A stretch of DNA of 64,000 nt from Parietichytrium sp. I65-24A (lineage: Eukaryota; Sar; Bigyra; Thraustochytrida; Thraustochytriidae). Location of the stretch: assembly GCA_012862575.1 (NCBI GenBank), contig BLSF01000014.1, positions 1 to 64,000 of the forward strand, given 5' to 3'. The notes beneath the pieces were generated by a model. It saw nothing but the letters and a program-made list of their open reading frames with translations. It was not told the DNA's origin and ran no database searches. The position numbers were made by a program, and so were the translations under genes. Within the stretch, counting starts at the first letter, position 1, and each line of letters opens with the position of its first letter. Positions 50,701 through 59,065 of this stretch are shown piece after piece.

Positions 50701-51717
50701 CTCAGCCCAGCCCGACTTTGCAACACACTTTCGTTCATTGTGAGGGGCCACTTTGAAAACAAATTGTGTATTCGCAGCAGCATGCATCTTAATTCCTTTC
50801 GCCTGGTACAAATATTCTTGAACGGCTTCTTCCCAGCTCTCCGGAAGCAGAATTGAGATTCCGTTCACGAAAACATCAATTGTTGGTGCGAGTCTAAGTT
50901 TCTGGCGAGGCTTTGCAGGGAAAGAGGCGATACCATCCTGGGGTTTCAAACCGTGAACCACTTGCTTTGGCCCGATGAGTTCGTTCTCGCGGACCAGATG
51001 TGCGATCCTCAAAATATCTTCGTCGTATGAACATGAGTACGTGAGCTGAAATCCCTCTAGGGGCTGCAGCTTCGATGTATCGAGCTTTGTTGGATCCTCC
51101 TCGCTCACGAAGAGCAACGCACGTGGGCTTCCGGAGTACATTTGAGCTGTTTGCTTCACAGCTTTGGTGGAGCTGGCCCCAGCAGCAAACTCACTCGAGA
51201 GCGCAAAGATTGGAAGGTACGTCCAACCGCAGCCGTATTGGCCCAAAATTTGAGAACCGCCTGGGTCTTTTTCAACGATAACCAATTCGAGCACTGCCAA
51301 GCAGGTGGGGTCAATAACCTTGGTGTAGAATACCACGAAAGAATGCATCAGCTCAAGCTTTGAATTCTTCTTTCCAAAGAGAGTGGAGCTCGGGAGTACT
51401 GGGTCGCTGACCCATGTATTGCCAAAGAAGCTTTGCGAGGCTGTGTGAAAAAGAGATATGTGTACGCAATACTCCAGCTTATTTTTGATTGCTGCTTTGT
51501 CCTTTGCGAATGCACCGGGAAGACGAAACCCTTTCATCTTGTCAAATTGCACTCGCACACCACACTTCTTCCCGCGTCGCACTCTCTCCTGCACCAGCGG
51601 CACAACAAGCTGGTGGTTTCGGGACTTTAGCCATCGCTCCGATGATCGCTTCCAATCGTTTTCCAGCCGGCGATCTGGTACATCCGAGCCGGTGTGAGAG
51701 GACTCGCTGTCACTCAT
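44767..51717 (-). CDS. NPHP4: nephrocystin-4 with internal EF-hand array
   Basis: NPHP4 is a structural protein of the ciliary transition zone that links nephrocystin complexes and gates entry to the cilium. Here it is one 2,316-residue frame, far longer than the human protein (about 1,430). The N-terminal half shows NPHP4 words such as 'YSGSPRALLFVSEEDP', a C2-like region with 'YFTFQFYNCLP'-type sequence (here 'FFTFQFYNCLPTRTERMNL') and 'LFVQVWDGDSLLNIGVIAIPL'. The C-terminal Ig-like repeats are clear: 'FEVQLTNPYQHEERFQITF', 'VDVDTHELVSSWLV', 'KKIAYVNPWNEPRAFLL' and 'VLVFVNNEEDQNEECLL'. Between them, about residues 1020-1810, lie roughly ten EF-hand units, several with canonical loops (for example DKNGDGHLTAQE, DLDGDGVVHIEE, DTDGDGSVDQVE). 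A Ser/Arg-rich linker occurs near 500-580. ATG 51717 is the first ATG of the frame. Confidence 0.92.
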   Translation of the reverse strand: MSDSESSHTGSDVPDRRLENDWKRSSERWLKSRNHQLVVPLVQERVRRGKKCGVRVQFDKMKGFRLPGAFAKDKAAIKNKLEYCVHISLFHTASQSFFGNTWVSDPVLPSSTLFGKKNSKLELMHSFVVFYTKVIDPTCLAVLELVIVEKDPGGSQILGQYGCGWTYLPIFALSSEFAAGASSTKAVKQTAQMYSGSPRALLFVSEEDPTKLDTSKLQPLEGFQLTYSCSYDEDILRIAHLVRENELIGPKQVVHGLKPQDGIASFPAKPRQKLRLAPTIDVFVNGISILLPESWEEAVQEYLYQAKGIKMHAAANTQFVFKVAPHNERKCVAKSGWAELELQESDFGGHPGYDRILRAFNPLRVKDVPRDPGIALAFQCDYRILENGKSLSFVLGCGLWLPFVVNREQRSKKIVLANAHRNASATRSPLEIEIQYDMQTPFAEPGNTLPLDKSVVSKNPILGLHLGLKPEKISSSHRRASGDTERNRKRSKNRRTTSRQSDSDSSRSRSLSTGSSKSSSSSFNGGDGQSDEDKSSSEHSWLSDGSGPKTKKRAARLRTRSKHLSESDASSDGMNEFHPENDFAWASSGKLSKSRARSVRQTLRNKRNIQPPRPALQSADIPGSLLAQTLNLRMHAVTGEESKAEISDRAFTSLSYDPANSVSSVPSSRRGTSGNKDVLSSELTRASRTLLNQHGYVTDAKNPLERSVKNASTALDMSPQDVEIELRDRLKANEITLQFAAFRHAMESVHHSRRPDSIFFTFQFYNCLPTRTERMNLRAVEETKRAPPSSAGLSKPFVLTRADDPKFRHSPSLAMKYVIDTTAGDEQEPEQFAKYLLEKTLFVQVWDGDSLLNIGVIAIPLRDLMRQGEKVVKVAKEFDVIVPADSVSSNGVEAIELYSSTPGRGEVTGKVQVILTNYGLKGDGPKRLKDKGMASADPGLSNGHHFSNIRTAAENEENLSVNPGGSGPSRRVMARPLAHVNPQLDDLIKVAGSTSRRILHPSRRERQREEGPGSSPMPSIATEMVITAGELSRLDRVLDRENRGQIQIAALTNYLNLETLLNNDISKLWEKMKSCSGINVGLYRVFNDLDVENLGIVPSTDFKRVLTKCFEDTEMPKPSARDVGQLVDSFKDARSRGVLYEKFLAKVLADEAADLESKLRRVLRRAWNKSGVTLKDAFRDHFDVNSDGMVEREELATGLAGLGFKPSTAQINILLKRYGDGKVLNFVDFCAIAEKDDDPGMQGSSRWQNGSSSVSLGQKTGLDERLRKIVLKAKEKGGVGLRDTFNHFDKNGDGHLTAQECRTGLEEIGVEVNDDTMSALFKQLDLDGDGVVHIEEFLAFITAGEPLSVSDKVRRIVLSASKKGVDLKESFEHLDRDGDSIVTKEECLAGLKEVGVRLSSREADELFRDMDLDKDGKVNWVEFVAFVMEAPQSTLQVDTFGGGAKMDKWEERLRKILARAKEENVDLKASFRHFDEDGSGRVPVPSFRQALRKLGFEASDEDFQPLIEKFDTNKDGLITYEEFLLFAVASPSSSGRSNAPNARKRPMRAPLDSPKIKTVDELSAREIGKGSATSYPSSLARLQRSLRHAQRKGINVEEAFLVLNNSVSKQTTFKDLESVLKTVGFNFESSDEIADFVTVFDTDGDGSVDQVEFVAFLRATLGEDNSESGTLFDFLRTNAEKIKRRCKKYDKDDDGSVSVSRLIKIIEDMGYEAGVSESELEHFQLDENPGRIDYGKLGTDSIREKICKAIDRALSKGIPVKDMLLSKDKDKLGKITVSSLHKFIAELGFSVLEETKPTYLGSQEDMDRTSRQLAKVNQLRRSRVIRSDKQGVYDDLIAIDNSSNPEFTNQDAQLNIVRRFREGQKRDLIGSLLRSSVTRKVEIFPCFGSPSYFEVQLTNPYQHEERFQITFSDQELRCLTNGEEWRFYRDHVKCAWQQSGVDVSLFPVEHEMITPDTLELTLDGGETVSIPFVFISFASGLCASKTSDAKTAFRAGGRAAVRERSIPVRMVASQGHTVLMVDVKVEPKQFSVDRVLHFCGLNNEYLKASVQIKDLQPNSEIFVHSVDPGVHVQWREGQVAMKYRNASDTSGEFYVLLYRDQYHALPFGIWHVCVQPMHRVDFHGVLGQASTSELIVKGDRFSRRVQCFTSWPGEIELFPRDPFQLVAGAFNKVQVDYRPLEQTPPGTTRKIKIHMVDVDTHELVSSWLVKATAAIPDVTKTFQLELPLHQASHKKIAYVNPWNEPRAFLLRTSDPNLVKSKQPRLEVSPKSKSYIRLWIAAVHKPVVREVLVFVNNEEDQNEECLLIRIKFTSSVK
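46290..48650 (-). other. EF-hand array inside NPHP4
   Basis: This stretch encodes about residues 1020-1810. Reading the protein order, recognisable loops start DVNSDG, DKNGDG, DLDGDG, DRDGDS, DLDKDG, DEDGSG, DTNKDG, DTDGDG and DKDDDG, with a degenerate unit ('DVENLG') before the first. About six keep every usual Ca2+ ligand; DRDGDS, DEDGSG and DKDDDG deviate at position 6 or 12. The units come in alternating pairs separated by basic helices ('KVRRIVLSASKKGVDL', 'RLRKILARAKEENVDL'), which looks like repeated duplication of a two-EF-hand module. Confidence 0.85.
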
Positions 51718-52998
51718 CGCAGGCAATTGCAATCGGCCACTCCCTCTTCGGCGCCGAGACCGACAACTTGAAAGCCTAAACCCTGCCAATAAGGAAGGCG
51801 CACTCTGCTCTTCACCGTGGTCTTACTTCCCCTCGCGGAATCTGCCGATTTTTTCCTTTCCAAGCGTCGGGCTCTCTTGCGGCAAGAAAGCTCTTTCCAA
51901 GGTTTCACTCGCGGCCACGGGTGCTTAACTCGGCGAATTCTGCGCGTTCAAGTCTTCAGCCCCTCCTCCCGAGTCCCCAACCCTGGGACTTGCGCCCTCA
52001 AACTTTCGTCCTCGGTGCCTACTCAGCCGAGCCAGTTTGACAGTCAGTTCGCTTTGGCAATGGCAGTGTCAGTGTCAGTGTCAGTGTCAGTGGCAGTGGC
52101 AGTGGCAGTGGCAGTGGCAGTGAGAAAGAGAATGACCGTGATCGTGACAGTGACCGCCGTGGTCGTGCCCGTGAACTTCGGTCTAAGCCGTGGGCGCCGG
52201 CCCGGCCCAGTGGTGAGCGAACGGTCTTTATTTGCAGTACTGGCATTCAGTAGCGCTATTTACCAGGCTGCGACCTTTTACCAGGTACTAATGAGTAGGA
52301 CCCCTACAATACGTTAGGTAAGGAAAGGGTCACGGTTATGGACTTACATGTTAGTTCAGGCCCGATTGAAACAGAAACTGAACAGTGTGCACAAGTGTGA
52401 AAAGCGATTCGTGAATCAGTCAATGCTTACTCTCTGGTGAATTGCGCGCTGCATTCAGCCCCAGTGACACAAAATAATTACAGTTAGGATATCCTAGTTT
52501 TGATTTTGTAAACTTCATTGAATGAACAAAACTTAAAACAAATTGACAGTGAATAGAACGGCGTGCGAAAAATCCGTTCCGAACGTTACTCTGCTCGACG
52601 ATGCATGATCTGCGATGCGGGAGGGATCCTCTTTCTGACTATGAATTCTGGTTCTCAGCTACATCTGCTAAGCTTTCTTGTAAGTGACTGGCACCCAACT
52701 TAGAAGCTACTAATAGAAACTAAGTAATGATTGTAGAAGTCCAGGCTTCAGTCCTTAGCAGAAATGATAGTTTTTGTGCTCGAGTATGATGTTGTACGAC
52801 TCGAGTATCCTTGGAAGACTTGCCAGCGGAGGCGAACAGGCCAACAGGCGAACGATAGCGAGCAGCTGAAGCCCCTGGCATAGTGGGGTGAAGACTTGCG
52901 GACTCGTATCCTCCAAGCCTGACTCACAGTTGCAAGCTTGCGACGTCAGATCCAAGTGTTCTGACCTCGCTCTTTTGCGGGTTCCCGCGAACACGGCG
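51718..52998. promoter_or_regulatory. divergent intergenic region, NPHP4/MICU
   Basis: This gap of 1.28 kb must hold both promoters. It contains the hexanucleotide repeat at 52061-52122. No further gene is supported. Confidence 0.45.
52061..52122. repeat. hexanucleotide microsatellite
   Basis: The tract runs tggcag, then tgtcag four times, then tggcag five times. It lies about 345 bases upstream of the NPHP4 start and 880 upstream of the MICU start. Such repeats are prone to length change. Confidence 0.9.
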
Positions 52999-54745
52999 AT
53001 GCGACAGCTTCTTCGGAGGGCGGCTGTGGGAAGGCTCGGTGCGGTTCGCGTGGCACCTGTTTGGACTGACTTGACCGAAAAGTTGAAGCGAGGCAGCCAG
53101 GGGTGGCGGCTCTCCTGTTTTGCGGCACTTGCGCCGGCTCTGGTCGGGACCGCAGTATTTGCAACAAATGACGAGTCGCAAATTCACTGCGAAAATAGCA
53201 GTGCGAAGAGCGCAGTAGAAGGCCTTCGAAAACGAGTGATAGGAAATTATGAAAACAGGCTACGAAGGCATTCGCCGCCTGAGAAAGTGAGTTTCAGTTT
53301 GAGGGTGATTTTTTGGGGGTGGTGAGTGGAACCGTCTTTTGCGATATCTTTTGCGATATGGATAGATTCTGGAGTGGCACTCACCTTGCGTTCCATTATT
53401 TTTGTCAGGTGTTCGGTTACTTTGCTTCAGTACCTGCGCGCGACGTCTACCCCGATGCAGAGAGGAACGAAATGTTGATGACCCCCGAGGACTTTGTTCG
53501 CTCTTTGTTGCTCTTCTCCGACGGAATAGATGAGCGAGCACTTGGGAGCGCAAACTTTCAGTACAGCCTGAAGTCGAAGAGCGAAGTACCGGAATCTGTT
53601 TTGAAGACCTACAAAGAGACATGCCAGGAGATTGTGGGGGGAGTGAAGGCTGGCCGGCCTGTAGAGGCATGTAGGCGCAAGCTTCGCGAGCTTCGGCGCA
53701 AGTACCTCGTCCCGTACGATGTCCACATTTGTATCATGAAAGAGCTCAACAGCTCGAATGCGGAGTTTTACCGAGACGACTCATTCGTGCAATTGGTGGA
53801 CATAGACGGGGACGGTTACATTGTGAGTGGCGTGGGTCTTTACACGTTTTCGAATTGATGAGAGATGTCCTAACGTGTCATTATATGGGTGCGGTTTTGC
53901 TCGAATCCCAGTCGTTCGAGGAATTCCTAATCTTCACCTCCTTGCTAAGCATACCCCGAGAGCATTTGAAACTTGTGTTTCGTCTCATTGACAGTGGCCA
54001 TGACGGAAGCTTGGACCGCAACGAATTCCTTTGTGCGCTGAAGTGGATCACACGCAGGGGTCACCTCAGCGCTGGCGCATGCGACGTCATGAGTCGAGTT
54101 GAGAAGCGCTTTCCAAATATCGCTGATAAGCTCTTTGGAACACAAGATGCAATTTCTTTCCAGCAACTGAACGAGTTTCTCGACAAGCTTCACGAAAACA
54201 TCTCCACTTTGGAGTTTGAAACCTTTGACTCGCGGTCTGATGGCTTCCTTATGCCAAGCGCCTTCGCCTTTTATCTCGCAGCTGCTCATGCGTTGCCATC
54301 CAAAAAAAACTTGGTGTCTAGAAGGGCATCGGAATTGCAGCAAGGTGAAGAGAGGCTCCCTGAGGAGAAACGAGAAGAGAGGGGAATATCTCTGCACGAC
54401 TTTCAATGTTTTGGGCGCTTTCTCGTCCATCTGGAGAAGCTAGAGCTTGCGATGGAACTTTTGCTATCCTTGGAACCAGGGCAGAACGGTCTTTCCGTCG
54501 AGGAGTTCCTCGCATGTGTGCAGAGCACGTCAGCGAGGCCGTCTCATCAGATCCCTCCCCACCTCGCGACTCTGCTTTTTGAGATCCTCGACGAGAACAA
54601 GGATGGTCGCTTGAGCATCCAGGAGCTCATGGCTGTGCTTGGTGCTCGCCGCGGAACTGGGCTCGAGCGTGGGGAAACAGACGCCAAATCAAAAGTCAGC
54701 GGGGTCCTCGACACTTTCCGACATTCCTTTGGATTCAATAAGTAG
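52999..54745 (+). CDS. MICU1: MICU-like mitochondrial Ca2+ uptake regulator, three exons
   Basis: MICU proteins gate the mitochondrial calcium uniporter by sensing Ca2+ in the intermembrane space. Exons are 52999..53286, 53409..53822 and 53912..54745, both introns phase 0 with GTGAGT donors (122 and 89 bases), giving 511 residues. The basic N terminus ('MRQLLRRAAVGRLGAVRVAP') and the following hydrophobic stretch ('FAALAPALVGTAVFA') suit a presequence and inner-membrane anchor. 'YENRLRRHSPPEKVFGYFAS' and 'MTPEDFVRSLL' are hallmarks of the family. The first EF-hand, 'DIDGDGYISFEEF', is assembled across intron 2. A second canonical loop follows ('DSGHDGSLDRNE'), and the last is 'DENKDGRLSIQE'; one middle loop ('DSRSDGFLMPSA') is degenerate. 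MICU1, 2 and 3 cannot be separated by eye. Confidence 0.92.
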
Positions 54746-56647
54746 CGAGCCTTGGCTATCCTTGGCTGGTCGGACGAAGGCCATTTGGAGCACGGCGTAG
54801 TGGCTTACCGACTCCGATCTGAGACAGGCTCTGTCTGAGACATTCTGAGACAATCAAGGATTGTCTTTGCCGTACCGGTACTAGTGTCTCAGTACCACCA
54901 TAGCATTCAATCTCAGGCACACAGAATCTCCCGAATACAGATGAATGCAATGCTTTGAATCTTCATCTTCAAAACAAAATCTTTACAACAAAAAGTAACT
55001 CTGAAAATTTGAACTTGACACTTTTTTAGTACAGGTTGGTACTGCGCGGTACTCACTGTCAGTACCTTGTCGACTCCCAAACATTCTAAAACAGAGAAAA
55101 GGATGGGACGGAAGCCGTGGTGTTGTGGACCATGCGCGAGTAAGAGCAGCCATTGCCAATGGTTCTGTAGCAAGGCGAGAAACAGACTGGCTTGGTTGGC
55201 TGCACACGAAGATGCACGAACCATGTTTCTATTTCCGACATTGGCTCTTCAGTGACGGTGTGCACTACTCCAGTTTCTCCGAGGATGAGCATACTAACAT
55301 AGTGCTTCTCTATGAGGCGCATAGTCTGCAGAATAGGCGCTCTCGACCTCTGGAACCAGTAGGGATGGGTTTGGTCGTTGCTACTGAGTGCTACTGACAT
55401 CCATGAGGGGTAGTAATTAGGTGCTATACCTTTTAGTAGCTAGCTCAGCAACGAGGTGTGCAGTAGAACTCTCTGACGAAAGTTGCACCTGCCATTTTCG
55501 TCAGAAAGGCCAAAGAGCACTTTCGCTCAATCGCACCAAGCCGCACCCATCTGATTCTACATGGACGGTACGGGCAGTAGTCTTACCCTTTGACTTGACT
55601 GACATTTCGCTCCTTTTCTAATTTTCTTTGCCAGACATGCCAGACTATCAAGCGCAGTGTGTGAAAGGTAAACTGTTGCTTACCTATTAATCCAATCAGA
55701 GGAATAAATGCGGAGCACACTGAAGCGGTGAAATGGACACTGATTGAGAGTAATTGCGTATAAGTTTGCTCTAGCGGAAACTCATCTGTGGAATAAGGGG
55801 CTCTCTAGTCTCACACACCTCTCATACAAAGTAAGGAGGAATGGCTAGGCGACCAAACACTCCTCCGCGCCTCGTCTGACTTTGTTGAGTGGCTCGTGAG
55901 GTTTGCCTGACGAGCTTGACGATTTGCTGAGTGCTCAGTACGTGGTGGGTCCAGAACTTCCATGCCTGTCTTTTCGAAAGCCTTGGCAAAGGCACTACAC
56001 TGGTGACTTTAAAATTGCTGGGATGCGTTTGATGTGAAGGTTTTGACTTTGATGACTTGTTTTCCTGGCCCATTCTGGGTGTGTGACCCAGAGGACTACT
56101 ACCGTTGAGTTGCACAGGTGCCATCTATAGGCCTCCTATCGTCCACGTCGCGATGGCCCAGTTTGAGTGGACTATGGCCAGTAGGACCATGCGTCGCCTT
56201 CCATACTGGCTACAACCTGCCGCCATTTTTGACACCGTTTTGATCAAGAGATAGGGTTGATAGGTCAGAAAATCAAGAGGAACTGACTGCCAAAAAGAGA
56301 TGCAGAAATCTGCAGAATGACAATGTATGGATTTCACAATGGGCTATTGACTTTGATTGACTGTGAATGAGTTTTCTGAGTAAAATTCACTGTTAATAAA
56401 GGTGACTCTAGGGCACTCCACTCCCTCTCGCCTAGCTAGCACACCCAGGGAGGATTGGCTGCGAGTAGTGTAGAGATAGGTTAACTTAGCTGTCGCGTGG
56501 GTCGCCAGTGAGAAGTGCTTACAGTTTGGGCGTACTAGTAGCGAGTGCAGATTGTGGACTCACATCAGTGTGCAGCAAGCAGAGAGAGGTGAAGCAGACC
56601 TCTTTTCCCAGGTTGTTGCTGACGAAAAAAAGCGCTTGTCTAGAAAG
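54746..56647. other. 1.9-kb intergenic region with broken open frames
   Basis: This lies between MICU and the Atg22-like gene on the same strand. A ggtactcactgtcagtacc word at 55048-55066 resembles the inverted repeat at 6221. Frames of about 90-104 codons overlap on both strands at 55086-55400. A minus-strand frame runs 56337 to 55822 with a single TAG at 56125-56127. None has a recognisable product. The tgactgtgaa word occurs at 56358-56367. The Atg22-like promoter must lie near the right end. Confidence 0.4.
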
Positions 56648-58231
56648 ATGCCTTGCTTTGCCGAGGAGAGGGAGCCGCGCGGCTTCATCTACGTTTCGGC
56701 TGCTCGTGGTCCTGTGGTAATCTTTGGTGCCCTCATTGCCTCGGTAGCCATCGCAGAGTACGCGCGCGCCGTGTCTGACTGCGACGGGAAGATTCTGAAT
56801 GGGTCCATTAAAGCTTCCAGTGTGTTGTCATCCCTGGGAACGATCGAGGGTGTCATCAACGGAGTACTGAGCCCGTTCATGGGGGCTTTCACTGACTTGA
56901 CTCTGTACCGCAAGGCAGTTCTTGGAATTTCCTTCTTTGCGTTCACGATCCTTGTCGTGTTGGAAGGTGTTCTCTTCATTGCACACGACTCGGAGAAGCT
57001 GGACCCCAACTATGCAACAAACTTCAACACTTCCACACCAGAGGAGGACCTAATCTATCTCCAGGAGCCAATGTGGAACACCGACGCGGCTCTTTTTCTT
57101 CTGATCGTTGCGGTCGTTGTCCAAGTTGTTGCCTACGAAGCCGCGGCTCTTCTCACGGTTACCTACGCTGCAGAGCTGACTACCGACAAGATCTTGCTTA
57201 CCGGCTACGTGTCAAAGGCATACATGACTCTCAATGCAATGCAACTTCTCACTGCTGCGCTCACAACCGGCATCACATTCGCGCTTGGCCTCACAAGCTT
57301 CCAACAGGGCACTGCTGGGGCAATCATCGTCTTCGTCTTCACATTAATGTGGATTCTTCCCGGCTACCCAAAACTTGGAGCGCAGCGCGAAATTTCTGAC
57401 GAGTTGAGCAAAAGCTGCTGCGGTCTCACCCACATCAAGGATATGATCGTTGACATCTTCAAGCACTACCACCAGCTCTTGAAACTCCTGGTGTCGTGGG
57501 CCATGGCGTCTGCATCGCTTTCCTCGATTACGACTTTGTCCACCAGCTACCTGCAGTTTCACCTCGGGTACAGCGGAGTGAAAGTGATGGCGCTGCTCTC
57601 TCTTGCACTCGTTTTTGCCGTTCCTGGGTCTCTGGTTACCAAATACGCAGTGAAGCGCTTTGACCTGAGACGTGTCTATGTGGCAATTCTTGTCATTTTC
57701 GGTCTCTCTTTCGTCGCCGCTCCTCTCGTATTGGTTTCCGACTCCATTCCTTTGAGCGAGATCGGTAACGGAACCGTTTCCTACACTCAGTACGGAAACT
57801 GCGACGAATATAATGCAGATGATTCAGATGAAGTGTTGAAGCAGGCACCAGGCTACATTCTTTACGTGACAGCCTTGTTCACTGCGATCTGGGGTCTTGG
57901 TATTGGCTCTGTGTATGTTGCAAACAACACGTTTTACGCAACCCTCGTGCCTGGTGCTCGCGAGTCCTCCTTTTTTGGCATCAAGGTTACTTTTGCTAAG
58001 ACCATGACATGGATCCCTCCCTTCATCTACACCATCATCAACGAGAACACTGACTACGTGCAATACGCGATCCTTCCACTCGCCTTCTTCTTCTTTCTTG
58101 CCGCATTCTTTGGCTATCTGATCGACGAGGAGAAGGGCATCGAAGATGTCAGGGACACCTTGCATCTTCGTCGTGGCGCTGCGTTCAAGGACGCGCAGGT
58201 TCTTGCAGTAGACTCTCACGATGAGCTCTAG
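56648..58231 (+). CDS. Atg22-like major facilitator transporter
   Basis: This is a multi-spanning membrane protein of 527 residues resembling Atg22/UMF1-type major facilitator transporters, which in yeast export amino acids from the vacuole after autophagy. About twelve hydrophobic segments are visible, starting 'VVIFGALIASVAIAEYARAV'. A loop 'SPFMGAFTDLTLYRK' corresponds to the MFS A-motif region ('P..G...D'), and 'LVPGARESSFFGIKVTF' matches the 'LVP...E..FFG' word of the Atg22 family near the last helices. The soluble loop at 'YGNCDEYNADDSDEV' probably faces the lumen or outside. The C-terminal tail is short and charged. I chose ATG 56648; the preceding frame begins with TTG and reads non-membrane sequence. 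The substrate is unknown. Confidence 0.8.
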   Translation: MPCFAEEREPRGFIYVSAARGPVVIFGALIASVAIAEYARAVSDCDGKILNGSIKASSVLSSLGTIEGVINGVLSPFMGAFTDLTLYRKAVLGISFFAFTILVVLEGVLFIAHDSEKLDPNYATNFNTSTPEEDLIYLQEPMWNTDAALFLLIVAVVVQVVAYEAAALLTVTYAAELTTDKILLTGYVSKAYMTLNAMQLLTAALTTGITFALGLTSFQQGTAGAIIVFVFTLMWILPGYPKLGAQREISDELSKSCCGLTHIKDMIVDIFKHYHQLLKLLVSWAMASASLSSITTLSTSYLQFHLGYSGVKVMALLSLALVFAVPGSLVTKYAVKRFDLRRVYVAILVIFGLSFVAAPLVLVSDSIPLSEIGNGTVSYTQYGNCDEYNADDSDEVLKQAPGYILYVTALFTAIWGLGIGSVYVANNTFYATLVPGARESSFFGIKVTFAKTMTWIPPFIYTIINENTDYVQYAILPLAFFFFLAAFFGYLIDEEKGIEDVRDTLHLRRGAAFKDAQVLAVDSHDEL

Positions 58232-59065
58232 ATGCTGAGCCTATCTGCTTGGCCGATGAAGGTCTGGGACTCACCCACTTTCCGATACCGAGGTTTGCAA
58301 TAACCGCGTACCTCGTAACCCAACGGTGATGCTCGGAGGGCTTTTGCTGTGTTAGATTTTTATTTTCTGTTTTCTCTGTGTCCATGCATACGCGCTGACA
58401 AGCTTAGAAATGGTTTGGGGTGAATGTTTCTGTACAGCGAGACGTTTGTATTTGCAACAAATCTTTCCTTTTATAATCTTTCATTTTAAATCACTTGTGC
58501 AGGCTATTCTCTCGTTCTTTGGGCTTTCTTGTGTGACATGCGACTGATTGCGCACATTTCAGTCAATCAAACGTCGGACTGCTCCCACCAGACAAATGCT
58601 TCAATGATAGAGAGAGTCGTTCCTTTTCCGATGCGCTGGCAGCAGCAGCTTGAAGGTGAGGATGGTGCTACCGAGTGGGGGATATGGAGCTGCGGGAAGA
58701 ACGCGGCCTGAGGCGACTGGCTCCTTTGCACGACTTTCGTGCGGCGTCGAAATAAAGATACGATTATTCGAACAACCAATTCAACATCTTGCGCTGGATT
58801 ATTAACCATTTGAAGGATGCAAACTATGCCGTGCTCGGGGCAGAAGTTTGCAATTTCTGTTTGATATTCTTCGTATCCCGTCCATTATCTGTTCGGAGCT
58901 TTCTGTCGAGACAGGCAATGAAGACGAAACTGAGAGTGTGGCTGAAAGGAATAAATACTTGACACTGTTTGTTGAAGAGAACTCAAGAAATAAATAAGCA
59001 AGAGCGTTAGAGCATCAGCGCGGATGATCTGGCAGTAGGCGTATCTCCAGCGCCTCGTTCCATCT
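58232..59065. other. convergent 3' intergenic region
   Basis: This gap of 834 bases lies between the Atg22-like gene (+) and the DUF3712 gene (-). AATAAA-type hexamers occur near 58752, 58951 and 58988 and may be polyadenylation signals, but this is not certain. No gene is visible. Confidence 0.5.

Noticed and set aside
55086-55400. Frames of 90-104 codons on both strands
   Set aside because: Both strands are open over the same bases and neither product is recognised, so chance openness is the simpler reading.
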